Assembly (NCBI GenBank): GCA_036521415.1
Contig: DATDHU010000066.1
Coordinates: forward strand, 10,928-74,927
Length of the DNA: 64,000 bases
Direction of reading: 5' to 3'
Source of the DNA: DASXMT01 sp036521415
Lineage (GTDB): Bacteria; Actinomycetota; Acidimicrobiia; Acidimicrobiales; RAAP-2
Numbering within the stretch: the first letter of the stretch is position 1; the number at the start of each line of letters is the position of its first letter. This document shows positions 26,009 through 34,508 of this stretch, one piece after another. The translations under genes and the position numbers were made by a program. The notes below the pieces were generated by a model that had not been told where the DNA came from, made no database searches, and saw nothing but the letters and a program-made list of their open reading frames with translations.

Positions 26009-27292
26009 TCACATGGCCTTGGTGGCGTCCAATCCCATGGCTTCGGGCGGCCTGGCAAAGCCACGGATCATGGCCTGCACGGTGTAGGACGCCATCAGCC
26101 GCCCGTCCTGGCTGAAGACCTGGCCCTGGCCCTGGGCCAGGCCGCGGCCCGACCAGATGGCCGGGTTGGCGTAGAGGAACCACTCAGTCACGGGAGCGTC
26201 TGCGTGGAAGGCGATGCCGACCGACATGATGCCGGTCGAAAGGGTCACGTGGGCCTCCTCCTCGGTGACACCACGGTGTGGGCGCATGGCCGCGGCGATC
26301 GTCCAGTGGGTCGTGGCCTGGGCCACCAAGGCATTCTGGAGATACTGCTCAGCCGGCGCGTCCCGGAAGCGCATCCAGGCGTAGATGACCGGCGGGCCGA
26401 CACGGTCGGGGTCGGCCGAGTAGGCATCGTCGACGACGCGCAGGTCACGCCCGAGGACACGCATGTCGTACGGTTCCGACTCGTACGGGCCGGGGACGTC
26501 GGGCATGGCGACCTGGTCGGCGATGGTGTCAGGGGCTCCGGCATCCATCAGGACGAGGCCCGGGCTGCACAGCGCGCCGTTCTGCTCAGCCTTGATGGCA
26601 AGGGTCGAGAAGGTCCGGCCGGCACGGAGCTGCTCGACGGTGAGGTCGATGGGGGCATCGAAAGAGGCCGACTTGGGAAACGTCATGTACGCCGACGTGA
26701 CCCGTTGCTCGGGGAGGGTCTTGGAGGCGGCCACGATCGCCTGGGCCAGGAACTGGCCGCCCTCGACGACGTTGCGGGTCTTGTCCCGGTAGGGCGGCCC
26801 GACGAAGCGGCCCGGGCCGTTCGACTGCACGTCGATCAGTTGGACCAGGTCATGTGCGTCACCCCACGTCGGGACCCGGCTGACCGTGACATCCCGCTGG
26901 TCGCCGCTGGTCCCACGCTCGACGAGTTCGACACGGACCCGCTCATGGTAGAAGCCGACATGGCCCTTCAGCCCCGCCACCTCGTCCAAGGGTGTGGGAT
27001 AGGCCCAGACGGCGTCCTCCACACCCGGATCGGTCGCCGTGAGCGACCAGTAGTCGGCTTCGCCCTTGAAGGGGCAGACACTGTGATGGTCGTTGGCCTC
27101 GAAGAGGTCGAAGTGGACGTCGGCCTCGGGGAAGTACACCCGTTCGACGTGGTCGGTCTCGAGCACCCGCAGGGCCGAGGTGCTCTCGGCCAGGAGGACG
27201 TCATCGTGCCAGGCCCGGGCCGTGCCCGGGAAGGGCACCAGGTCGATCCGGTACCCGGGGTAGCGACCCCATGCTGACTCGACTTGTGCCAT
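26009..27292 (-). CDS. DUF427 domain fused to type II (TesB-like) acyl-CoA thioesterase
   Basis: From ATG 27292 (strong GGGAGGGG site) the protein has 427 residues. The N-terminal third is a DUF427 domain (ESTSALRVLETDHVERVYFP, then VCPFKGEADYWSL). The remaining two thirds is a double-hotdog thioesterase with GGQFLAQAIVAASKTL and a second hotdog ending FSQDGRLMASYTVQAMIRG. TesB enzymes release free fatty acid from acyl-CoA in the cytoplasm. DUF427 is usually a stand-alone protein of unknown function, so the fusion suggests it acts on, or senses, the same acyl substrate. Confidence 0.88.
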   Translation of the reverse strand: MAQVESAWGRYPGYRIDLVPFPGTARAWHDDVLLAESTSALRVLETDHVERVYFPEADVHFDLFEANDHHSVCPFKGEADYWSLTATDPGVEDAVWAYPTPLDEVAGLKGHVGFYHERVRVELVERGTSGDQRDVTVSRVPTWGDAHDLVQLIDVQSNGPGRFVGPPYRDKTRNVVEGGQFLAQAIVAASKTLPEQRVTSAYMTFPKSASFDAPIDLTVEQLRAGRTFSTLAIKAEQNGALCSPGLVLMDAGAPDTIADQVAMPDVPGPYESEPYDMRVLGRDLRVVDDAYSADPDRVGPPVIYAWMRFRDAPAEQYLQNALVAQATTHWTIAAAMRPHRGVTEEEAHVTLSTGIMSVGIAFHADAPVTEWFLYANPAIWSGRGLAQGQGQVFSQDGRLMASYTVQAMIRGFARPPEAMGLDATKAM

Positions 27293-27410
27293 CGCCCCTC
27301 CCAACCGTTTCGCCAGTGAACCTGTGGCCAATGTAGCGGCCAGCCTGCCGCCCCGGACAGCCCGTACGGCAGGCGATGTCCCGACCCGATGCAGCCCGGT
27401 TCGGTCCCCT

Positions 27411-27980
27411 TCAGTCCTGGCCCGGCAACGAAGCAAGACCCGGGGCCGACTCGCCGCGGTCGTCCGGGGGGACGCCGAGGCCTCCGAGCACCCGGCGCAC
27501 GCACGAGTAAAAGGCGATGGTCAACACCACCTCGACCGTCTGTTGCTCACCGAGGCGGGCCACCAGCCGGCGGCGCACTCCTTCGGTGAGCTCGCCCGTG
27601 TCGGTCAGGATGTCGGCGGCCTCCAGCACGACCCGCTCGTCCTCCGAGTACAACGGGGACTCTCGCCAGCGTCCGAGGGCGGTGAGCACCTCGGCCGGGA
27701 CGCCGGCATCGGTGGCCATGAACCAGTGGGCCTGCCACTCGTACTCCGAGCCGGTCAGTTGGGCGACCCGCATGATGGCCAGCTCCCGCAACCGGCGGTC
27801 GGACTCGGGAACGGACCGCAGGGCCCAGGCAAACTCGACCCACGCGTCAAGGAGGGCAGGGGCGTTGGCCAGCATGGCGTACAGGTTGGGCCAGCGGCCG
27901 ATCCCGGCATGGACGCGGTCGTGCACGGCACGGAGTCGTTCGTCGTCTGCTGGTCCGGACAGGAGGGGCAGGTCGGGCAT
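27411..27980 (-). CDS. Carboxymuconolactone decarboxylase/AhpD-like protein
   Basis: A 189-residue all-helical protein with the CMD pattern RELAIMRVAQLTGSEYEWQAHW and a later helix TVEVVLTIAFYSCVRRVLGGLG. The AhpD CxxC motif is absent (EYEW in its place), so a peroxidase-reductant role is unlikely and a decarboxylase/isomerase-like or unknown role is more probable. The ATG at 27980 has AGGAG 8 bases upstream. It is divergent from the DinB-like gene. Confidence 0.85.
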   Translation of the reverse strand: MPDLPLLSGPADDERLRAVHDRVHAGIGRWPNLYAMLANAPALLDAWVEFAWALRSVPESDRRLRELAIMRVAQLTGSEYEWQAHWFMATDAGVPAEVLTALGRWRESPLYSEDERVVLEAADILTDTGELTEGVRRRLVARLGEQQTVEVVLTIAFYSCVRRVLGGLGVPPDDRGESAPGLASLPGQD

Positions 27981-28186
27981 CGGGTCGCTCCTAGGGGATC
28001 GGGCCGCACGGCCCCGGTGGTGCCGGTCAACGGTACCGGTCCCGGTCCGCAGGCCGATGGGCGGCCGGTCGGGTCGATTCGGCCGATCGGGCTCGAGGCC
28101 AGGATCGGTAGTGTCGCGTTGGAGCTCCGTCCGAGTATGGGCCTCGTCGATACGGAGTGAGTATCTCGTAGACAGGGAGCCGACCG

Positions 28187-28702
28187 ATGAACACTGGCGA
28201 ATTGTTGCTCGATGCGTTCGACCGGGTGCGCGGCATCGTGCATCGGGCGGTCGACGGCATGACACCGGATCAACTGGCGTTCTGTCCCGTCCACGGCACC
28301 AATTCCATCGCGTGGCTGGTATGGCATCTGACCCGGATCCAGGACGACCACGTCGCCGACGCGGCCGGCTTCGAGCAGGCCTGGACGGCCGGCGGCTGGG
28401 CCGAGCGGTTCGGGCTTCCCTTCGACCCGTCGGATACCGGCTACGGGCACGGCCCCGACGATGTCGAGGCCGTCCGGGTACCGGCGGGGGAACTGCTGAC
28501 CGGCTACCACGACGCCGTCCACCTCCGGACCGTCCAGTACGTGCGGGGGCTGACCGAGCGCGATCTCGACCGCGTCGTGGACGAGTCATGGGATCCGCCG
28601 GTCACGTTGGGCGTTCGGCTGATCAGCGTGATCTCCGACGACCTCCAGCACGCCGGGCAGGCGTCCTACGTCCGTGGCGTCGCTGCGCGCGGCACCCTCT
28701 AG
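28187..28702 (+). CDS. DinB/DUF664-type thiol-dependent protein
   Basis: The 171-residue four-helix protein has the DinB/MST metal-site layout: NSIAWLVWHLTRIQDDHV with the first His, and DDLQHAGQASYVRG with the last. In actinobacteria DUF664 members are predicted mycothiol-dependent S-transferases that detoxify electrophiles; that assignment is by family. The ATG at 28187 follows an AGGGAG site. It begins a rightward group with the next two genes. Confidence 0.87.
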   Translation: MNTGELLLDAFDRVRGIVHRAVDGMTPDQLAFCPVHGTNSIAWLVWHLTRIQDDHVADAAGFEQAWTAGGWAERFGLPFDPSDTGYGHGPDDVEAVRVPAGELLTGYHDAVHLRTVQYVRGLTERDLDRVVDESWDPPVTLGVRLISVISDDLQHAGQASYVRGVAARGTL

Positions 28703-28771
28703 GTCGAGGGGCGCGCTCCTCGGGGCGGGCGGCCACTACGTCGACCCCGCCCAGACGGTACCCTGCATGCC

Positions 28772-29155
28772 GTGCCTACAGACGAAGAAGCGATTCGGAA
28801 CCTCATCGGCCTGCACTCCCAGTTGACCGACGACGGAGACTACGAACGACGAGTCGACCTCTATACCGATGACGGTGTGTTCACCATGGGTGACGCCACC
28901 TCCACGGGACGGGACGAGCTGTTGGCCACTTTTGCTGCCACCAGTGCTCCGGAGCGACGGGGCAAGCACATCACGGCCAACACGGTGATGGAGATCGACG
29001 GCGACACGGCCGGCGCCCGAACGGACTTCTTCTTCTCCCTCCCCTCCCCCGACGGGCTGAAGCCGCTGGCCGCCGGGCGGTACGCCGACGCCTTCGTCAA
29101 GCGCGACGGACGCTGGCTGTACAGCCGGAGACTGATCACGTTCCTCGGGGCCTAA
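28772..29155 (+). CDS. SnoaL-like/NTF2-fold protein
   Basis: A 127-residue NTF2-fold protein with DEEAIRNLIGLHSQLTDDGD in the first helix, LYTDDGVFTMGDATSTGRDE after it, and strands ending DAFVKRDGRWLYSRRLITF. Such proteins often isomerise or dehydrate small hydrophobic ligands; function unknown here. The GTG at 28772 is the only good start. Its TAA is followed after a single base by the GTG of the next gene, so both are probably translated together. Confidence 0.85.
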   Translation: MPTDEEAIRNLIGLHSQLTDDGDYERRVDLYTDDGVFTMGDATSTGRDELLATFAATSAPERRGKHITANTVMEIDGDTAGARTDFFFSLPSPDGLKPLAAGRYADAFVKRDGRWLYSRRLITFLGA

Positions 29156-29156
29156 T

Positions 29157-29588
29157 GTGCCCAGCGACCTGAGCCTGAAGGCCATGAACGCCTTCCACCG
29201 CACGGTGCTCAAGGCCAGCGGAGGACGGCTCGGGTGGCAGGCAGCCAGGATGCCGGTGATCGAGCTCACCACGACGGGCCGCAGGAGCGGCCACCAACAC
29301 TCGGTGATGCTCACCTCGCCGGTGCAGGACGGCTCCACCATCATCGTGGTGGCGTCGCGGGGCGGTGACGACGCCCACCCGGCCTGGTTCCTGAATATCC
29401 GGAGCGACCCTCGGGTCGAGGTGTCGCTGCAGGGCAAGCTCAAGGTGCCGATGCGAGCGCGCATGGCCACCGTCGAAGAGCGCGCCCGCCTGTGGCCACT
29501 GGTCACCGCCGATCACAAGAACTACGCGGACTATCAGACCAAGACTGCTCGGGAGATCCCTCTCGTCCTTCTCGAGCCCGAGTCCTGA
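29157..29588 (+). CDS. F420-dependent nitroreductase/Ddn-like deazaflavin oxidoreductase
   Basis: The 143-residue split-barrel protein shows the Ddn/FDOR-A signature: a basic N-terminal helix, VIELTTTGRRSGHQHSVML, VVASRGGDDAHPAWFLNIRS and VTADHKNYADYQTKTAREIPLVLLEP. These use reduced cofactor F420 to reduce quinones or other electrophiles at the membrane. Together with the LLM proteins in this window, this indicates an F420-producing organism. Start GTG 29157, one base after the preceding stop. Confidence 0.92.
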   Translation: MPSDLSLKAMNAFHRTVLKASGGRLGWQAARMPVIELTTTGRRSGHQHSVMLTSPVQDGSTIIVVASRGGDDAHPAWFLNIRSDPRVEVSLQGKLKVPMRARMATVEERARLWPLVTADHKNYADYQTKTAREIPLVLLEPES

Positions 29589-29601
29589 GGCACGGCCTGG
29601 C

Positions 29602-31170
29602 TCAGCCCGCTTCGGCACCCAGGTAGGCGCCGACCACCTCGTTGCGGATCTCGTCCGGCTCGCCCTCTTGCACCAGTTCGCCGTTGACCATGATGGCCGC
29701 CCGGTCGGCGATGGAGAGGGCGGTCTGCACGAACTGTTCGACCATCACGATGGTGAGCTGCTCGGACGCCACCAACTGGCCCACGAACCCGTAGAGCTCC
29801 TCGACGATCAGAGGGGCCAGTCCCATCGACAGCTCGTCGAGGAGCAAGATGTCGGGGTCGGTGGTGAGGGCCCGGGCCAGCGAGAGCATGCGTTGCTCGC
29901 CACCCGACAGCGTGCCCGCCAACTGCTTCCGCCGTCCCCCGAGGACGGGGAAGCGCTCGATGGCCCGCTCCTCCACCAACGAGCTCTTCAGCCCCGAGCG
30001 CCTGAAGGTGTACATGAGCAGGTTCTCGGTCACGGTCAGATTTGGGAAGATGGACCGGCCCTCGGGGATCATGCAGACCCCGGACCGGGCCAGGCGCTCG
30101 GTGGCGTTGCGCCCGAGCCCGTTCCCCCGCACCTCCACCGTCCCGGCGGTGAGGGCCAGCTGCCCCGAGATGGCCTTGAGCAGCGTCGTCTTCCCGGCAC
30201 CGTTGGGGCCGAGGAGGGCGAGGGCCGAGGCCTTCGGCACCTCGAGGGAGACCCCGTGGAGGACCTCGATCCGGCCGTAGGCGGCCCGGACGCCCGACGC
30301 CGACAGGGCGATCTCGGCCGAACGGGGCCGGGCCGCACTGGCTCGGCTCCCGATCCGGGCCGCACTGGCTGGGCTCCCGATCCGGTCGACCGGGGCGGGG
30401 GCGTCGTCGGGCGCCGTCGGGGTCTCCCCCCCGAGGTAGGCCTCTTGCACGTCGGCGTTGGCCCGCACCGACACCGGGTCGCCCCGGGCGATCACTCGGC
30501 CGTTGTCCAACACGTCCACCCACGAGCACACCCCCATGACGAGGGACATGTCGTGCTCGACCAACAAGATGGCCATGCCCTCGAGGGCCAGTGCGGCGAG
30601 GACCCCACCCAAGTCGTGGGTCTCGGTGGCGTCGAGGCCCGAGCTGGGCTCGTCCAACAACAGCGTGTTGGGCGAGGTGGCGAGGGCGCGGGCCACCTCG
30701 ACCAGGCGAGCCAGGCCGGTGGGCAGCGAGTCGGTCGGCTCGTCGGCCACGGCGAGGATGCCGACCCGGTCGAGCTGGAAGAGCGCCTCTTCGGCCGGCG
30801 TGCGCCCCGACGTCAGCTTTCCCCGCTGGACCTCGGCCGCCATCTGCACGTTCTCCCTGGCCGTCAGCGTGCCGAACAGCTCGAGGCGCTGGAAGGTCCG
30901 CCCCAGGCCGAGGCGGGACCGCACGTGGGGCTTGGCTCGGGTCACGTCGTGGGGGCCGAGGCGCACCGTTCCCTGGGTAGGGCTCTGGAGCCCGGTGATG
31001 ACGTTGAAGAGCGTCGTCTTCCCGGCGCCGTTCGGGCCGATCAGGCCGTGGATCTCGCCCCCGCCCACCTCGAGATCGACGGCATCGAGCGCCTGGAGGC
31101 CCCCGAAGCGCACCGAGACCTCGGAGACGGCCAACGACGGAGCGGCGCCCGTGGCGGGGGCGTCAGCCAA
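29602..31170 (-). CDS. Fused LivG-LivF branched-chain amino acid-type ABC ATPase
   Basis: One open frame encodes two complete ATPase domains. The LivG-like half has GPNGAGKTTLFNVITG, a variant signature SLPTGLARLVEVARAL and Walker B NTLLLDEPSSGLD. The LivF-like half has GPNGAGKTTLLKAISG, LSGGEQRMLSLARAL and DILLLDELSMGLAP. They are joined by an Ala/Pro/Ser-rich linker holding a duplicated IGSxASAAR unit. Start: TTG 31170 (GGAAGG 9 bases before, 8-base overlap with the permease gene) gives 522 residues; GTG 31209 would add 13. The two domains would pair as an intramolecular dimer to drive the fused permease encoded upstream. Confidence 0.93.
   Translation of the reverse strand: MADAPATGAAPSLAVSEVSVRFGGLQALDAVDLEVGGGEIHGLIGPNGAGKTTLFNVITGLQSPTQGTVRLGPHDVTRAKPHVRSRLGLGRTFQRLELFGTLTARENVQMAAEVQRGKLTSGRTPAEEALFQLDRVGILAVADEPTDSLPTGLARLVEVARALATSPNTLLLDEPSSGLDATETHDLGGVLAALALEGMAILLVEHDMSLVMGVCSWVDVLDNGRVIARGDPVSVRANADVQEAYLGGETPTAPDDAPAPVDRIGSPASAARIGSRASAARPRSAEIALSASGVRAAYGRIEVLHGVSLEVPKASALALLGPNGAGKTTLLKAISGQLALTAGTVEVRGNGLGRNATERLARSGVCMIPEGRSIFPNLTVTENLLMYTFRRSGLKSSLVEERAIERFPVLGGRRKQLAGTLSGGEQRMLSLARALTTDPDILLLDELSMGLAPLIVEELYGFVGQLVASEQLTIVMVEQFVQTALSIADRAAIMVNGELVQEGEPDEIRNEVVGAYLGAEAG
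30330..30383 (-). repeat. 27-bp tandem duplication in the LivG-LivF linker
   Basis: Two adjacent 27-base units (30330-30356 and 30357-30383) differ at one position. In protein this gives the repeated IGSPASAAR / IGSRASAAR of the linker between the two ATPase domains, so the linker was lengthened by an in-frame duplication. Confidence 0.85.
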
Positions 31171-33094
31171 CGGAGGGCACCTTCCCGGCCAGCGGCGGCC
31201 CGGTCGCACCGGTGGGCGGGCTCCCGGTCACCTGGTCGTTCGCCCGCCGGGTGGCCCGGCGCCGGTCCCACCACGCGCCGACGTCGGCGTAGACCCGACC
31301 CATGCCGTAGGGGTTGCGGCCGACCGCCACGATGCCCACCCCGAAGAGGATGTAAGTGAAGCCGGAGATCGAGGGGATGTGCAGGCCGATCAGGGGGGCG
31401 AAGGCCAGGCCGATGCCGGCCTGCACCGACCCGCTCAAGATAGTGACCCCGGCCAGGACCACGGCCACGAACAGCACCATGGAGTTGACGAAGCTGAACT
31501 GGGCCACCGACACCGTGCGGGACATGCCGCCGTAGAGGGCGCCGGCCAGCCCGGCCAGGCCGCCCGACAGGACGAAGACGGCCAACTTGGTGCTGGTGAT
31601 GTTCATCCCCACCGTCGCACACGCCGCCTGGCTGTCGCTCATGGCCACCAGCCGGCGCCCGAACGGCCCTCGCCGCAGCGCCCCCACCCCGATCAGGCAG
31701 AGGGCGAACACGATGGCGAGGAGGATGATGAACGACCGGTCGGAGGTGAAGCGCAGGCCGAAGATCTCCGGACGACCGACGGTGATCGACCCGCCGCTGA
31801 CCACCGACGGGTTGATGAAAAAGATGCTGTCCATCAGAGCGGCGAAGGCCAGGGTGGCGAGGGCCATGTACAGGCCGCGCAGCCGAAGGGCGGGGAGGGC
31901 CAACAACCCGCCGGCCGCCGCGCACAGCCCGATGGCGGCCAGAACGCCGAGGATCGAGCTGCCCCCGTCCACCTTGCTCATGGCCCAACAGCCGAGGCCG
32001 ATGAAGGTGAACTGGCACAGCCACGCCTGCCCCCCATAGCCCGAGAGCAAGACGAGCGACAGGGCAGCCAGGCCGATGGCCAGAGCCAGCCCGAGCGTGT
32101 AGAGGTTGTTGCCGGTGATGAGCGAGGACAACAGCGCCGAGAACCCGACCAGGACCACCCCGCTGACCAGGGTCGTGGTAAGGGAGGGCACCCGGGGGGC
32201 ACGGATGCGGACGACGCGGCCGACCGACAATTTGGCCTGGGGCAAGATGAGCAGGGCGATGATCAACAAGCCCATGGGCAACACGGCGGTGACGTCGTTC
32301 AGGGCACTGGAGGGGACATAGCCGACGGCCATCGACTCGCCCACCCCGAGGATCATGGCCCCCAAGAAGGTGAGCGGGAGGCTGCGCAGCCGACCGACGA
32401 TGGCGGCGGCGTAGCCGAAGATGACCAGCTCGGACAGGATCTGGATGCTCATCCCGGTGCCGGGGGCCAACAGGATGCCGGCCAGCCCGGCCAGCATGAA
32501 GCCGATCATCCATGCGAACCCGGAGATGCGGCTGGACCGGGCCCCGGTCATCGAGGCCAGCGCCGGGTCGTCGACCACGGCCCGCATGGAGACCCCCAGC
32601 CGGGTCCGCTTGAACAGCACCCAGAGCCCGCCGGCCACGCCCACCGCACACCCGATCGTGATGAGCTGCTCGTAGGTGAGGTTGACGTTGAGCACGTCGA
32701 CCTGGTCGCTGGCGAACCACGAGGGCAGGTTCCGGACCACGGTCTGGTTCCAGATGGTGCTGGTCAGCCCGTAGAGGATCAGGAACATGCCCAGGGTGAC
32801 CACGATCATGGTGTTGAGCGACGACCCGTAGAGCGGTCGCATGAGGACGCGTTCCACGCCCAGGGCGAACAGCGGGGCCACGACGAGCAGGACGATGACG
32901 AGGGACAAGACGGGGTCCCACCCCCAGCCCTGCCACAGCTGCCAGTACAGGTAGGCCAGGAACATCCCGACCGCACCGTGGGCGAAGTTGAACACGCCGG
33001 TGGCGTTGTAGGTGACGACCAGGCCGCTGGCCGTCACCGCATAGATGGACCCGGTGACCACACCGGTCACCAACAGGCTGAGGAACTCGGTCAT
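31163..33094 (-). CDS. Fused LivH-LivM branched-chain amino acid-type ABC permease
   Basis: The 643-residue membrane protein is a LivH-type permease (MTEFLSLLVTGVVTGSIYAV start, NFAHGAVGMFLAYLYW, RAVVDDPALASMTGARSSR) followed by a LivM-type permease (LSGYGGQAWLCQFTFIGLG, RRLVAMSDSQAACATVGMN). Each half has its own EAA-like coupling loop, so one chain provides the whole transmembrane part of the importer. The ATG at 33094 lies 31 bases after the binding-protein stop. The gene overlaps the fused ATPase gene. Confidence 0.94.
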   Translation of the reverse strand: MTEFLSLLVTGVVTGSIYAVTASGLVVTYNATGVFNFAHGAVGMFLAYLYWQLWQGWGWDPVLSLVIVLLVVAPLFALGVERVLMRPLYGSSLNTMIVVTLGMFLILYGLTSTIWNQTVVRNLPSWFASDQVDVLNVNLTYEQLITIGCAVGVAGGLWVLFKRTRLGVSMRAVVDDPALASMTGARSSRISGFAWMIGFMLAGLAGILLAPGTGMSIQILSELVIFGYAAAIVGRLRSLPLTFLGAMILGVGESMAVGYVPSSALNDVTAVLPMGLLIIALLILPQAKLSVGRVVRIRAPRVPSLTTTLVSGVVLVGFSALLSSLITGNNLYTLGLALAIGLAALSLVLLSGYGGQAWLCQFTFIGLGCWAMSKVDGGSSILGVLAAIGLCAAAGGLLALPALRLRGLYMALATLAFAALMDSIFFINPSVVSGGSITVGRPEIFGLRFTSDRSFIILLAIVFALCLIGVGALRRGPFGRRLVAMSDSQAACATVGMNITSTKLAVFVLSGGLAGLAGALYGGMSRTVSVAQFSFVNSMVLFVAVVLAGVTILSGSVQAGIGLAFAPLIGLHIPSISGFTYILFGVGIVAVGRNPYGMGRVYADVGAWWDRRRATRRANDQVTGSPPTGATGPPLAGKVPSVG

Positions 33095-33125
33095 CGCCCC
33101 GTGACCGCCGCTCGCTCGGCCCCGC

Positions 33126-34388
33126 TCAGCGGGGAATGCCCTTGTAGCTCGACGGGTAGAAGCCCTTGGGGTTGCACACGAACGCCGCCTTGGGATCGGG
33201 GCTGATCCGCAGCCACTTCCCGTTGGTGTACTTGGCCGCGATCCAGCACTGCCCCGGGATCTTCTGGGCTGGGTTCTGCACCGAGATCAGCCCACTGGCG
33301 TTGAACGAATCGACTTTGTTGAGCTGGGCCACCAGGCCGGCCCGCGTCGGGTTGGGGCCGGCCGCCTTGAGCGCCTGGACGAACAGTTGGGCGTTGATCC
33401 AGCCATCTAGCGTGAACAGGTCGAGGCTGGGATTGGGATCCGCCTTCTTCACCCACGTGTCGAAGGTGCCCACGGCCGGGATGACCTTGGCGTCCTCGCC
33501 CATGTAGAGCGCGGTCACGGTGTACAGCAAGGTGCCGTTGCCCGACGACCCGGGATTGAACGCCTTCGAGTACGTGCCGGCTCCGGTCAGCAGGGGCACA
33601 TTGAGACCCTGCTGTTTCATCTGCTGCGCAATGGTGGAGATTTCCGTCGGGCCCTGGGAGATCTCCAGGACCATCTTCACCCCTGAGCTCTTCATCTTGA
33701 TGATGTCGGACAGGAAGGAGGTCTCTGTGTAGCCGGCGTCGCGGGAGTACACCCACTTGTAGCCGAGGTTGTAGGTCAGGTTCCGGTAGACCTGCTCGGA
33801 GGCGATGGCGGAAGCGGCCGCGTTGGCCCCGATGTACCCCACCGCCTTGATGGCCGCCGGGTTCTCCGACTTGAACCACTTGAACGGGCCGTTGGGCGCC
33901 CCCCCGGTGACCAGGGGAATGGCCGAGTACACGTTGGGGTCGGGGAACATCGACGGGCTCAGGACCTGGGCGACCATCGGCACCTTGTTGGCGTCGATCG
34001 CCGGCTGCTCGGCATTGTCGAGCAACGAGTAGCCCCCGACGAAGGCGAAGTCGTTCTTGGCGATGCTTTCGGCCTCGGAGGCCACGGTGCCCGAGGAGAA
34101 GGCACTGTCCCGGGCGTCCAGGATGATCTTTCGCCCGTTCACGCCACCCTGGCTGTTGATGTAGTTGAAGTAGGCCTGGGCGCCGACCTTCGCCCCCTTG
34201 AACAGGCCGGGGATCGGGGCGGAGATGTCGCTGATCGACCCGACGGTGATGGTGTTGGCCGTCACTCCCGGCGTCGCCGTGGTCGTGTCCGCACCGGCCA
34301 CCGACGTGGTCGCGCCCAGTGAAAGGGTGCCGACACCGATGGCCAGTGCCAGACCACAGGTCACGATCCTGCCGTTGCCAAGCCTCAT
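33126..34388 (-). CDS. Branched-chain amino acid-type ABC transporter substrate-binding protein
   Basis: The 420-residue protein has a signal peptide (IVTCGLALAIGVGTLSLGA, likely cut near VAGA-D) and a type I periplasmic-binding fold: ITVGSISDISAPIPGLFKGAKVG split around the ligand site, NSQGGVNGRKI and LDLFTLDGWINAQLFVQAL. No lipobox is visible, though Cys-11 lies inside the signal. Amides, amino acids or aromatic acids are possible ligands. The ATG at 34388 follows a GGGGGGA site. It is first of three genes: binding protein, LivHM, LivGF. Confidence 0.92.
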   Translation of the reverse strand: MRLGNGRIVTCGLALAIGVGTLSLGATTSVAGADTTTATPGVTANTITVGSISDISAPIPGLFKGAKVGAQAYFNYINSQGGVNGRKIILDARDSAFSSGTVASEAESIAKNDFAFVGGYSLLDNAEQPAIDANKVPMVAQVLSPSMFPDPNVYSAIPLVTGGAPNGPFKWFKSENPAAIKAVGYIGANAAASAIASEQVYRNLTYNLGYKWVYSRDAGYTETSFLSDIIKMKSSGVKMVLEISQGPTEISTIAQQMKQQGLNVPLLTGAGTYSKAFNPGSSGNGTLLYTVTALYMGEDAKVIPAVGTFDTWVKKADPNPSLDLFTLDGWINAQLFVQALKAAGPNPTRAGLVAQLNKVDSFNASGLISVQNPAQKIPGQCWIAAKYTNGKWLRISPDPKAAFVCNPKGFYPSSYKGIPR

Positions 34389-34508
34389 ATTCCCCCCTGC
34401 TCCCCGGCGGTTTCGTCGAGGTCGACCGAACTGGTCCAGAGCAGACTAAGACGCCCCCCTCCGCAATGCAACAGGTTCCTGTCTGGGCCACCGCACCGAC
34501 CTGGACCC

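Noticed and set aside
31041..32936. Open frame of 631 codons on the minus strand inside the Liv permease gene
   Set aside because: The other frame encodes a clear LivH-LivM membrane protein; this one is Arg/His/Gly/Pro-rich without any motif.
30458..33205. Open frame of 915 codons on the plus strand
   Set aside because: It is antisense to the fused Liv permease and part of the ATPase gene; its composition (Gln/His/Asp/Gly-rich, no hydrophobic core) is that of a shadow frame.
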